Counted from the first letter of the stretch, positions 1 to 7,250 are shown. The stretch: 12,323 nucleotides of DNA from an uncultured Collinsella sp. (GCA_947003675.1 CAMQPJ010000018.1:1-12323), one strand, 5' to 3'. A program made the numbers and translations. The notes: generated by a model not told the origin, from the sequence alone.

Positions 1-164
1 ACTTTGAGGAGGCGGCGCGTCTGCGCGATGCCGTCGTTCAGATTCGGGCGATGCTTGAGGGCGCATCTGAGGACGAAACGATCGAGCGTTTGCGTTCGCA
101 GGCTCGCAAGGGTTCTGCCTTTGCTTCGGGCAGAAAACGCCAGGGTGCAAGATTCAGGAAGTAG
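1..164 (+). CDS. uvrB: UvrABC system protein B, C-terminal end (partial)
   Basis: The window opens inside a gene read in the frame starting at base 3; 53 codons remain before a TAG stop at 162-164. The residues begin FEEAARLRDAVVQIRAMLEG, which matches the UVR motif at the extreme C-terminus of UvrB. In UvrB this motif forms a helical hairpin that binds the matching motif of UvrC and recruits it for the incisions. It is followed by a basic tail rich in Arg and Lys, ending RFRK, as is common in UvrB. UVR motifs also occur in the middle of UvrC and in McsA/ClpC-type proteins, but UvrC is complete elsewhere in this window and the motif here lies at the very C-terminus next to uvrA. Identification therefore rests on one short motif plus context. 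The helicase domains lie outside the window. Confidence 0.85.
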   Translation, partial: FEEAARLRDAVVQIRAMLEGASEDETIERLRSQARKGSAFASGRKRQGARFRK

Positions 165-168
165 CGAA

Positions 169-210
169 CAGGCCCCGAGTTCCCTGTGGAGCTCGGGGCC
201 TGTGTCGTTT
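169..210 (+). terminator. Intrinsic terminator after uvrB, possibly bidirectional
   Basis: Four bases after the uvrB stop a perfect 11-bp inverted repeat begins: CAGGCCCCGAG (169-179) and CTCGGGGCCTG (192-202), with a 12-base loop. The following bases (TGTCGTTT) are only moderately T-rich. The hairpin sits between convergent genes, since the minus-strand flavoprotein gene ends at 230. It may therefore stop transcription from both sides, although the tract on the minus-strand side is poor in U. Confidence 0.7.
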
Positions 211-229
211 GGACGCGGGAGTTCGTGCA

Positions 230-1870
230 CTAGAGGTCTGCTATCAGCGCCTCAGCGCAACGGATGCCATCGGTGGCGGCACTCATGATGCCGCCGGCAT
301 ATCCGGCACCCTCGCCGCAAGGGTAAAGGCCCGGAGTCGACACGGCGTGGCATGTTCGATCGCGGGTGACGGTGACCGGGGAGCTCGAACGCGTCTCCAC
401 GCCAGTGAGGACCGCATCGGGGCGGTCATAGCCACGCAGTTTCTTACCGAGCAGGGGGATTCCCAAACGAAGCGATTCGACGATATGCTGCGGGAGGGCA
501 TCGTCGATCGCCGTCCAGGTCACGCCAAGTGGATAGGTCGGTTTTACCTTTCCGGGTGCCGTGCTGGCGCGTCTAGCAAGGAAATCTCCGACGAGCTGTG
601 CCGGCGCGTTCCAGTTGGAGCCGCCCAGGCGATAAGCGGCTCGCTCGCAGGCGCGCTGGAGCTCAATGCCTGCGAGCGGATCATCGCCGGGAAGGTCGTC
701 AGGTGTGACGTTAACGAGTAAGGCGGCATTCGCGTTGCGCCCGTCGCGGGCATTGAGGCTGGCGCCGTTGACGCACAGATGGCCTTGCTCGGAAGAGGCC
801 GCGACAACCTGTCCTCCGGGGCACATGCAAAACGAGAACACACTGCGGCCGTTGGGGAGATGGGCGACAAGCTTGTAGGGGGCTGCTCCGAGTGCCGGGT
901 GCCCCGCCGAAGGGCCATATTGGGCACGGTCGATGTCGCGCTGAGGATGCTCGATGCGCACACCCATGGCAAAGGTCTTTTGCGCGAGGGCAACGTTATG
1001 TTCTTTGAGAAGCTCGAATACGTCGCGGGCGGAATGGCCGCAGGCGAGAATGAGGTGCTTTGTGGCGATTGTCTCGCTTGTGGTTTCTTGGGGCGGTTGG
1101 ACATCGACGCCGGTGATGGCGCCAGATCCATCGGTTCGAATATTGACGAGCCTTGTTCGATAGCGGACGGTTCCACCGAGCTGCTCGATGCGCTGGGAAA
1201 TGTTGGTGACGACGGTGGGGAGGATGTCGGAGCCAATGTGCGGCTTGGCGTCCCACAGGATGTCGCGAGGTGAGCCAGCTTCGACGAAGGTCTCAAGAAT
1301 CAGCCGATGGGCAGGATTCTTGGTTCCCGTGTTGAGCTTGCCGTCCGAGAAGGTCCCTGCGCCGCCCAGGCCAAATTGGATATTGCTGTCGGGGTCGAGG
1401 ATACGCTCCTTAAGAAAGAGATCAATCGCTTCCGAGCGGCGAAGCGCGGGGTCGCCGCGCTCGATGAGCAGGGGTTTAAGGCCCGCTTCGGCAAGGGTCA
1501 GGGCGGCGAAGAGACCGGCGCAACCGGCGCCGACAACGACGGGACGCCCCTTGGGTGCATTTGGGACAGGGTTGGGGAATGAAGGAGCCTCGCCGTCTAC
1601 CATGCGGATGCGCGAGCGGTCGCACTCGGCGACGCGGTCGACCACCTCCTGCTCGAGTCGGGAGCTTGTCAGCTCGACTCGAAAGCTCAAAATAAAATGG
1701 ACATCTCGCTTTTTACGGGCGTCGATTGACTTGCGATGGAGCTCAATGGCTTTAATCTGGGAATCCTCGCATCGCAGGGCTCGTTTGACGGCGCGTCTAC
1801 CAATAGCAAGGCAGGCGGTTTCGTCGCCGGCCTCATCGAGTGACGCGTGGACTTGGGTGATTTCGATCAT
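230..1870 (-). CDS. COG2509-type FAD-dependent dehydrogenase
   Basis: This encodes a protein of 546 residues that I recognise as the uncharacterised FAD-dependent dehydrogenase family COG2509. Residues 1 to about 90 form an N-terminal domain without a nucleotide-binding motif. A Rossmann FAD-binding site follows, VVGAGCAGLFAA at about 111-122, then an acidic/basic strand end (LLIER), the family signature NIQFGLGGAGTFSDGKLNTG at about 162-181, a second FAD-contact segment LILACGHSARDVF at about 272-284, and a C-terminal flavin-closing segment YPCGEGAGYAGGIMSAATDG. No membrane segment or signal peptide is seen, so it is probably cytoplasmic. The substrate is unknown. The ATG at 1870 is chosen because AAGGAG lies 6 bases upstream; a longer reading from 2041 would overlap the preceding gene and has no family similarity in its first 57 residues. 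It is the last gene of the minus-strand trio but is separated from the BaiN-like gene by a hairpin. Confidence 0.85.
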   Translation of the reverse strand: MIEITQVHASLDEAGDETACLAIGRRAVKRALRCEDSQIKAIELHRKSIDARKKRDVHFILSFRVELTSSRLEQEVVDRVAECDRSRIRMVDGEAPSFPNPVPNAPKGRPVVVGAGCAGLFAALTLAEAGLKPLLIERGDPALRRSEAIDLFLKERILDPDSNIQFGLGGAGTFSDGKLNTGTKNPAHRLILETFVEAGSPRDILWDAKPHIGSDILPTVVTNISQRIEQLGGTVRYRTRLVNIRTDGSGAITGVDVQPPQETTSETIATKHLILACGHSARDVFELLKEHNVALAQKTFAMGVRIEHPQRDIDRAQYGPSAGHPALGAAPYKLVAHLPNGRSVFSFCMCPGGQVVAASSEQGHLCVNGASLNARDGRNANAALLVNVTPDDLPGDDPLAGIELQRACERAAYRLGGSNWNAPAQLVGDFLARRASTAPGKVKPTYPLGVTWTAIDDALPQHIVESLRLGIPLLGKKLRGYDRPDAVLTGVETRSSSPVTVTRDRTCHAVSTPGLYPCGEGAGYAGGIMSAATDGIRCAEALIADL

Positions 1871-1876
1871 CGAGGT

Positions 1877-1882
1877 CTCCTT
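1877..1882 (-). promoter_or_regulatory. Ribosome binding site deciding the COG2509 start
   Basis: On the minus strand AAGGAG lies 6 bases before the ATG at 1870. It supports the 546-residue reading over the upstream in-frame ATG at 2041, which lies inside the neighbouring coding sequence. Confidence 0.8.
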
Positions 1883-1888
1883 AGATGC

Positions 1889-1920
1889 AAGAAAGAGGCC
1901 GCCCGGTGTCCCAGACGGCC
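1889..1920 (-). terminator. Terminator-like hairpin between the two flavoprotein genes
   Basis: Read on the minus strand, GGCCGTCTGG (1920-1911) and CCGGGCGGCC (1906-1897) form a 10-bp stem with two G-U pairs and a GACA tetraloop. The run TCTTTCTT (1896-1889) follows directly. This is the classical shape of an intrinsic terminator. It lies 30 bases after the stop of the BaiN-like gene and just before the ribosome binding site of the COG2509 gene, so it may end or attenuate transcription between them. Confidence 0.65.
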
Positions 1921-1933
1921 CGAATGCGTTTTG

Positions 1934-1939
1934 ATTATA
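1934..1939 (-). promoter_or_regulatory. Possible -10 element (TATAAT) upstream of the COG2509 gene
   Basis: A consensus TATAAT lies on the minus strand 11 bases past the BaiN-like stop codon. I see no good TTGACA-like element 16-18 bases upstream and no extended -10 TG. If used, transcription would start near 1927 and run straight into the 1920-1897 hairpin, making that hairpin part of a short leader. The evidence is a single hexamer. Confidence 0.3.
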
Positions 1940-1949
1940 GACTGCGCGG

Positions 1950-3221
1950 CTATAGGCTGCTTGCAGCGCGAATACCCGAGATCCAAGCCCATGCAAGGTT
2001 GAAACCGCCGCAATCGGCATCGATGTCGAGCGCCTCGCCACAGATGTAAAGTGGGGCGTCTGCCGCGTTGCTCACGCAGAGGTTGGGAGCTGAGACGCTC
2101 TCGATGGGCACGCCGCCGCGCGTGACCTGGGCCGAACGCTCCTCTGTCGTTCCCTCGACGAGCATCTTAAAGTGCTTGAGGATTGAGACCAGATGGATGA
2201 CGTCGTACGACCCGGGGTGGCACTGTTCGAATGCGGTGCAGACAACGTGAGAGAACTGCGGGGCGAGCATGCCGTCGAGCCAGCGGGGGTCGCGGGGTGA
2301 AAAGCCGCCGAGCAACGCAACTCGCTGGCTGAGCATATCGAGCAACTCGTCTTTGGAGAGGTCGGGAAAAACGTCGAGCAGAATCGTGTCGCCGCGCTGG
2401 ACGCGACGGGAGAGGTTAAAGGCGGCAACGCCCGAGATGCCAAAGGTTCGGAAGAGCACTTCGCCGTCTTCGCGCCAGAGCTCCTCGTGATTGCGGGTGA
2501 GCGTCAAACGGGCGCGGACGCGCAGGCCATCCAGTGTCTTAAGCGCAGTCTGGTCGCCGAAGACTGATGCCGACACAGGGCAGAGGACGGGATGCTGCGG
2601 TGTGAGGGAAAGATTGAACGTCTTCGCGATTTCGACAGGGTTGCCGCCCGTAGCGATAATTACGGCCTTTGCCTGCAGCGTCTCGTTCGTGCGAGGGGTG
2701 TCGGCGAGCGCCTTCCGAAGCGAGCGGACCTCCGATTTTCGGTCGTCGTGCTTTTTTGCCTTGAGTGCTCGCGCGGGACGGTCTATTTGGAGTGCCCAGC
2801 CCTCGGGGGCTTTGAATGCCGAGGCAACGTTTGCTCCACAAATCAAGGTGATACCCAGGCGGTTGCAAGCGTTGAGAAGCGCATCGCGCACCGATTCGGC
2901 ACGAAGGGAGCGCGGATACAGCCGGCCCTCCTCGGAGGTCGTCATGATGCCCAGCGAGGAGAAGAAACTGCCGAGCTCTTGCTCGGGCTGGGGACCCATG
3001 ACGGATTCGACGAATGCGGGGCGGTTGTACCGCTGGAAATCAATTGATTCGTTGGAAAGGTTGCAGCGGCCGTTGCCGGTCGCAAGGAGTTTAAGGCCGC
3101 AGGCAACATCGCGCTCAACGATGCAGGCGCTTTTGCCTGCGCGTGCGGCCGTAATGGCGGCGGCGAGACCCGAGGCCCCGCCGCCGATTACCAAGACGTC
3201 ATAGGAGGCGTTTGCGTTCAC
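1950..3221 (-). CDS. BaiN/HI0933-family NAD(P)/FAD-dependent oxidoreductase
   Basis: This protein of 423 residues belongs to the HI0933/YhiN flavoprotein family, which includes BaiN of Clostridium scindens. The N-terminal FAD-binding motif is VIGGGASGLAAA at 11-22. The family hallmark GNGRCNLSN lies at 49-57, where most members have GGGRCN. A second flavin-contact motif, VIIATGG, sits in the middle, and the C-terminus carries ICGEALDIDADCGGFNLAWA, which closes over the flavin. The length is normal for the family. BaiN was proposed to act in bile-acid 7-dehydroxylation, but most members have no proven substrate and that role should not be transferred here. The start is a GTG whose first base directly follows the TAA of mrp, with GAGG about 5 bases upstream; no suitable ATG lies before the FAD motif. 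The abutting genes indicate co-transcription and probable translational coupling with mrp. A terminator-like hairpin follows the gene. Confidence 0.88.
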   Translation of the reverse strand: MNANASYDVLVIGGGASGLAAAITAARAGKSACIVERDVACGLKLLATGNGRCNLSNESIDFQRYNRPAFVESVMGPQPEQELGSFFSSLGIMTTSEEGRLYPRSLRAESVRDALLNACNRLGITLICGANVASAFKAPEGWALQIDRPARALKAKKHDDRKSEVRSLRKALADTPRTNETLQAKAVIIATGGNPVEIAKTFNLSLTPQHPVLCPVSASVFGDQTALKTLDGLRVRARLTLTRNHEELWREDGEVLFRTFGISGVAAFNLSRRVQRGDTILLDVFPDLSKDELLDMLSQRVALLGGFSPRDPRWLDGMLAPQFSHVVCTAFEQCHPGSYDVIHLVSILKHFKMLVEGTTEERSAQVTRGGVPIESVSAPNLCVSNAADAPLYICGEALDIDADCGGFNLAWAWISGIRAASSL

Positions 3222-4052
3222 TTAGGCCTCGGCGGTCTCGTGCGGGGCAATGGCCTCGACGGCAGAGACGGCTTGGGGCAGCATACCGTCGGGCAGTGCG
3301 GTCTCAACCTCGCCCTTGTCGCAAGCCTCGGCGAGTGCCGGATTGATGGGAAGCTGCCCTAGGATCTCGAGGTTGTAACGCTCGGCGACCTCGGGGAGCT
3401 TGCTCTTGCCAAAGACTTCGATCTTCTTGCCGCAATCGGGGCACTCGATATAGCTCATGTTTTCGACGATTCCCAAAATGGGCACGTTCATCTTCTCGGC
3501 CATGTTGACCGCCTTGGCGACAATCATCGAGACCAGATCCTGCGGGCTCGTGACGATGACGATGCCATCGACGGGCAGCGACTGGAAGACCGTGAGGGCG
3601 ACGTCGCCCGTTCCCGGAGGCATGTCGACCAGCAGGTAGTCGATGGGGCCCCATGAGGTTTCGCTCCAGAACTGCCTGATGGCACCCGCGATAACCGGAC
3701 CGCGCCAGAGGACGGGGTCGGTTTCGTTTTGGAGCAGCAGGTTAGAGCTCATAACCTTGACGCCGTGCTCGGAGATTTCGGGCAGCATAAGGTTGCCGAG
3801 GGCATGGACGTGACGTCCGCTCATACCGAACATCTTAGGGATAGAGGGGCCGGTAATATCGGCATCGAGGACGCCGACCTTGTGACCGTGGCGGGAAAGC
3901 TCCGTGGCGATGGCGCCGGTGACGAATGACTTGCCGACGCCGCCCTTGCCGGAAAGCACAGCGATAACGCGCTTGACCTCGGACAGCGTATTTTCCTCAA
4001 ATTGCGACGGCGACGTTTGCCCGCCGGCTGCCTGTGCGTGCTCGCAGCCCAT
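3222..4052 (-). CDS. mrp: Mrp/NBP35-family iron-sulfur cluster carrier ATPase
   Basis: This protein of 276 residues is a P-loop ATPase of the Mrp/ApbC/NBP35 group, cytoplasmic proteins that hold and transfer Fe-S clusters to apoproteins. The deviant Walker A motif SGKGGVGKS is at 34-42, the switch segment DADITGPSIP at 63-72, the Walker B-like DMPPGTGD at 143-150 and the cluster-binding CPDC at 204-207. In dimers of the family that CxxC pair bridges the cluster. The N-terminal tail has one Cys (position 3), so the four-Cys N-terminal site of eukaryotic Nbp35 is absent. The ATG at 4052 is preferred because AAGGAG lies 6 bases upstream; the in-frame ATG at 4109 overlaps the predicted -10 element. 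It is the first gene of a minus-strand unit, and its TAA directly abuts the GTG of the BaiN-like flavoprotein. The C-terminal residues (HETAEA) are not conserved in the family. Confidence 0.92.
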   Translation of the reverse strand: MGCEHAQAAGGQTSPSQFEENTLSEVKRVIAVLSGKGGVGKSFVTGAIATELSRHGHKVGVLDADITGPSIPKMFGMSGRHVHALGNLMLPEISEHGVKVMSSNLLLQNETDPVLWRGPVIAGAIRQFWSETSWGPIDYLLVDMPPGTGDVALTVFQSLPVDGIVIVTSPQDLVSMIVAKAVNMAEKMNVPILGIVENMSYIECPDCGKKIEVFGKSKLPEVAERYNLEILGQLPINPALAEACDKGEVETALPDGMLPQAVSAVEAIAPHETAEA

Positions 4053-4058
4053 GTTTGA

Positions 4059-4088
4059 CTCCTTTGTATATGTTGGGGCCGGAGCCCC
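4059..4088 (-). promoter_or_regulatory. mrp leader: ribosome binding site and GC hairpin
   Basis: On the minus strand GGGGC (4088-4084) and GCCCC (4079-4075) form a perfect 5-bp hairpin around a TCCG tetraloop. It ends 10 bases before AAGGAG (4064-4059), which is 6 bases from the mrp ATG. The hairpin leaves the ribosome site free, so it looks more like a stabilising leader stem than a sequestering switch. No T-run follows it. Confidence 0.55.
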
Positions 4089-4107
4089 GCGGTGTGACAC
4101 GAGCGTC

Positions 4108-4137
4108 ATTGTACCCTCGTTTGCGAGCGGGAGTCAT
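4108..4137 (-). promoter_or_regulatory. Predicted promoter of the mrp operon
   Basis: On the minus strand ATGACT (4137-4132; 4 of 6 matches to TTGACA) and TACAAT (4113-4108; 5 of 6 matches to TATAAT) are separated by 18 bases. Transcription would begin near 4101, giving a leader of about 50 bases. The placement agrees with the start codon chosen for mrp. Confidence 0.5.
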
Positions 4138-4236
4138 TTATGATGCGTGGTAGGCGATCGACAGTATTCGAAAGTACGGACCGAGCGTGCGGCCTGCGGC
4201 GTCAGACAACGCAAAAGGTCTGCGAATCTTGTATTA

Positions 4237-4250
4237 CGAACATCTGTGCG
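4237..4250. promoter_or_regulatory. LexA/SOS-box-like operator upstream of uvrA
   Basis: CGAACATCTGTGCG matches the Gram-positive SOS box (CGAACATATGTTCG in Bacillus) at 12 of 14 positions; the left half is perfect and the right half has one change, with another in the centre. It lies 62 bases before the uvrA ATG, where promoter elements are expected. uvrA is a classic LexA target in many bacteria. The box could also influence the divergent mrp promoter, which is about 100 bases away. Confidence 0.6.
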
Positions 4251-4262
4251 CGTCGAGTGCGC

Positions 4263-4268
4263 TAAACT
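4263..4268 (+). promoter_or_regulatory. Possible -10 element of uvrA
   Basis: TAAACT matches the -10 consensus at 4 of 6 positions and lies 44 bases before the ATG. A -35 element at normal spacing would fall inside the LexA-like box, and the sequence there is poor. Such overlap would fit repression of a LexA-controlled promoter. The call depends on that arrangement. Confidence 0.3.
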
Positions 4269-4311
4269 CATCGTCAGTGTGATTTGAAGTTGTAGGAGGC
4301 AAGGAGCTTCC

Positions 4312-7191
4312 ATGTCTGATTCTTCTATCGTTATTCGCGGCGCGCGCGAGCATAACCTGCGCGATATCGATGTTTCCATTCCGCGTGACCAGCTCGTGGT
4401 CATAACCGGTCTTTCCGGATCGGGCAAGAGCTCACTGGCGTTCGATACCATCTATGCCGAGGGCCAGCGCCGTTACGTCGAGAGCCTTTCGAGCTATGCG
4501 CGTCAGTTTTTGGGCCAGATGGACAAGCCCGATCTGGACTCGATTGACGGCCTGTCGCCGGCTGTGTCGATCGATCAGAAGACAACGTCCAAAAACCCAC
4601 GCTCGACGGTGGGCACCGTAACCGAGATTTACGACTATCTGCGTCTGCTGTTTGCTCGCGTGGGAACGCCGCACTGTCCTGAGTGCGGTCGCGTCATTGA
4701 GCGCCAGACGACCGATCAGGTCGCCGATAAGGTGCTGGCGGCGGGGGAGGGCCGTCGCGCGTTTGTGTTGGCGCCGGTGGTTCGTGGACGCAAGGGCGAA
4801 TATGCCAAGCTGTTTGAGGACCTGCGTGCGGAGGGCTTTAGCCGTGTGCGCGTCGACGGCGAGGTGCGCTCGCTTGACGACCCTATCGACCTGGACAAGA
4901 AGTTCAAACACGACATTGAGGTCGTGGTCGACCGTATCGTGATTCGAGAGAACTCCCTGGGTCGCATTGCCGAGTCCGTTGAGCAGGCGACGGCACTGGC
5001 GCACGGTAACGTGAACGTGTACATGCTGCCCGACCGCGACGCTCCCGAGGGAACCGAGGGCGAGCTGCTGGAGTATTCGCTGGCACTGGCGTGCCCGGAG
5101 CACGGGCATTCCATCGACGACCTGCAGCCGCGCGATTTCTCGTTCAACGCGCCCTATGGTGCATGTCCCGAGTGCGATGGCCTGGGCTTTAAAAAGACAG
5201 TCGATGCCGAGGCGCTGATTGAAGACCCCTCAAAGTCGATTGCCGACGGAGTTTTTGGCAGCCTGTTCGGCAATTCCAACTATTATCCGCAGATTTTTGC
5301 TGCGGTCTGCAAACACTTTAAGGTGAGTGCCGATACGCCATGGGAGGACCTGCCCCCGCGGGTGCGTCGTGCGTTTTTGGATGGCATGGGCGACACGAAG
5401 ATTTCGGTCGACTATCAAAAGCTCGATGGGCGTCGCAGCCAGTGGGACACTAAGTTCTCGGGCGTGCGCAACATCCTGTACGAGCGCTACAACGAGACGA
5501 CGAACGAGAACACCAGAGCTCGCTTGGAGAAATACATTCGCGAAGAGCCATGCTCGAGCTGTCACGGTGCTCGCCTGCGTCCCGAGATGCTTGCCGTCAC
5601 CGTGGGCGGCAAGTCCATTTACGATGTCTGCTGCCTGTCGTGTCGCGAGTCGCTCGAGTTTTTTGAGGGCCTGGAGCTTACCGAGCGTCAGCAGTTTATC
5701 GGCGGGCGCATCGTCAAGGAAATCCTGGAGCGCCTGCGTTTTCTGGTCGATGTCGGACTCGACTATCTGACGCTCGATCGCGCCTCGGCGACGCTTTCCG
5801 GCGGTGAGGCCCAGCGCATTCGCCTGGCAACGCAGATCGGCGCCGGCCTCATGGGCGTTCTGTACATTCTGGACGAGCCGTCGATCGGTCTCCACCAACG
5901 CGATAACGAGCGCCTGATCAAGACGCTCGAGCGCTTGCGCGATATCGGTAATACCGTTATCGTCGTCGAGCACGACGAAGATACAATTCGCGCTGCCGAC
6001 TACGTGATCGATATGGGTCCCGGTGCGGGCGTTAACGGCGGAAACGTGGTCGCCGCGGGAACGCCTGCCGATATCATGGCGTGCCCCGATTCCATGACGG
6101 GTGCCTATTTGACCGGCAAGCGGATGATCCGCGTGCCCGATGAGCGCCGCAAGCCCGGCCGCGGCTGTCTTAAGATCACGGGCGCCCGCGCTAACAACCT
6201 CAAAAACGTTACCGCCAAGATTGAGTTCGGTACGCTCACAGTCGTTACCGGTGTTTCGGGATCGGGCAAGAGCTCCCTGGTCACCGATACGATTGCGCCC
6301 GCGCTTACGAATGCCATCCATCGTTCGACGCGTCCCGTGGGGCCGTACAAGAAGATTGAGGGCATCGAGTGCATCGATAAGGTAATCGATATCGACCAGT
6401 CGCCGATCGGTCGTACGCCGCGTTCGAACCCTGCGACCTATATTGGCCTGTGGGATGATCTGCGTGCGCTATTTGCAAGCACGCCGGAGTCGAAGGCGCG
6501 CGGCTACTCGCCGGGACGTTTCTCCTTTAACGTAAGCGGCGGTCGCTGCGAGGCGTGCAAGGGCGATGGCCAGATCAAGATCGAGATGCACTTCCTTCCC
6601 GATATCTATGTCCCCTGTGAGGTATGTGGCGGCAAGCGTTATAACCGCGAGACACTCGAGGTTACCTACCGCGGCAAGACAATCTCGGACGTGCTCGACA
6701 TGAGTGTCACCGAAGCGCTGGCTTTCTTTGGGAATATCCCGCAGATTAAGCGCAAACTGCAGACCCTATATGACGTGGGTCTGGGCTACGTGAGCTTGGG
6801 CCAGCCCGCTACGACGCTTTCGGGCGGCGAGGCACAGCGCGTGAAGCTCGCTAAGGAGCTTCATCGTCGTCAGACAGGCAAGACGTTCTATATTTTGGAC
6901 GAGCCCACAACCGGCCTTCATTTTGAGGATGTTCGCCAGCTGCTCGACGTGTTGCAGCGCCTGGTCGATGCGGGCAACACGGTTCTGGTGATCGAGCACA
7001 ACCTTGATGTCATCAAGGTTGCCGACCGCCTGATCGATATGGGCCCCGAGGGCGGCAATGGCGGCGGAACCGTCGTGGTCTCAGGCACGCCCGAGCAGGT
7101 CGCGGCATGTTCGCAGAGCTACACGGGCAAGTTCTTGGCGCCGCTGCTCAAGCGTGACCGTGAGCGTCAGGCGCAGCTCGACGCGCAGTAA
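4312..7191 (+). CDS. uvrA: UvrABC system protein A (excinuclease ATPase)
   Basis: This complete protein of 959 residues has two ABC-type ATPase modules. UvrA dimers scan DNA for bulky damage, load UvrB and leave. Walker A motifs GLSGSGKSS (33-41) and GVSGSGKSS (647-655) pair with LSGGEAQ signatures (495-501 and 836-842), Walker B ILDEPS/ILDEPT segments (about 519 and 861) and switch His in VVEHD/VIEHN. The C-terminal zinc module has C746, C749, C769 and C772, and another CxxC pair is at 414/417. The first zinc module has C261, H264, C285 and C288, so a His replaces the usual second Cys. Length is normal. Two overlapping purine-rich ribosome sites (AGGAGG at 4294, AAGGAG at 4301) precede the ATG, the latter with 5-base spacing. 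A LexA-like box lies upstream and an intrinsic terminator downstream, so it is probably a single-gene SOS-regulated unit. Confidence 0.97.
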   Translation: MSDSSIVIRGAREHNLRDIDVSIPRDQLVVITGLSGSGKSSLAFDTIYAEGQRRYVESLSSYARQFLGQMDKPDLDSIDGLSPAVSIDQKTTSKNPRSTVGTVTEIYDYLRLLFARVGTPHCPECGRVIERQTTDQVADKVLAAGEGRRAFVLAPVVRGRKGEYAKLFEDLRAEGFSRVRVDGEVRSLDDPIDLDKKFKHDIEVVVDRIVIRENSLGRIAESVEQATALAHGNVNVYMLPDRDAPEGTEGELLEYSLALACPEHGHSIDDLQPRDFSFNAPYGACPECDGLGFKKTVDAEALIEDPSKSIADGVFGSLFGNSNYYPQIFAAVCKHFKVSADTPWEDLPPRVRRAFLDGMGDTKISVDYQKLDGRRSQWDTKFSGVRNILYERYNETTNENTRARLEKYIREEPCSSCHGARLRPEMLAVTVGGKSIYDVCCLSCRESLEFFEGLELTERQQFIGGRIVKEILERLRFLVDVGLDYLTLDRASATLSGGEAQRIRLATQIGAGLMGVLYILDEPSIGLHQRDNERLIKTLERLRDIGNTVIVVEHDEDTIRAADYVIDMGPGAGVNGGNVVAAGTPADIMACPDSMTGAYLTGKRMIRVPDERRKPGRGCLKITGARANNLKNVTAKIEFGTLTVVTGVSGSGKSSLVTDTIAPALTNAIHRSTRPVGPYKKIEGIECIDKVIDIDQSPIGRTPRSNPATYIGLWDDLRALFASTPESKARGYSPGRFSFNVSGGRCEACKGDGQIKIEMHFLPDIYVPCEVCGGKRYNRETLEVTYRGKTISDVLDMSVTEALAFFGNIPQIKRKLQTLYDVGLGYVSLGQPATTLSGGEAQRVKLAKELHRRQTGKTFYILDEPTTGLHFEDVRQLLDVLQRLVDAGNTVLVIEHNLDVIKVADRLIDMGPEGGNGGGTVVVSGTPEQVAACSQSYTGKFLAPLLKRDRERQAQLDAQ

Positions 7192-7211
7192 AGAGACGTT
7201 GTAGTACCGAC

Positions 7212-7250
7212 GCGCCACCGATTCCTTCTGATTCGGTGGCGCTTCTGTGT
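7212..7250 (+). terminator. Intrinsic terminator after uvrA
   Basis: A perfect 10-bp stem forms from GCGCCACCGA (7212-7221) and TCGGTGGCGC (7233-7242) with an 11-base loop. It is followed by TTCTGTGTGT, a moderately U-rich tail. It starts 21 bases after the uvrA stop and isolates uvrA from the ybaK-murJ-uvrC unit. Confidence 0.8.

Noticed and set aside
1188..1934. A 248-codon plus-strand open frame opposite the COG2509 gene
   Set aside because: It is Ser/Arg-rich, has no ribosome site and lies fully antisense to a well supported flavoprotein.
1871..2041. A 57-residue N-terminal extension of the COG2509 protein
   Set aside because: It runs through the terminator-like hairpin and into the BaiN-like gene, while the ATG at 1870 has a strong ribosome site.
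4053..4109. A 19-residue N-terminal extension of Mrp
   Set aside because: Its ATG overlaps the predicted -10 element and the coding would include the leader hairpin. The ATG at 4052 has an ideal ribosome site.
5230..6321. A 363-codon open frame on the minus strand opposite uvrA
   Set aside because: It is a shadow of the conserved uvrA reading frame and has no family similarity.
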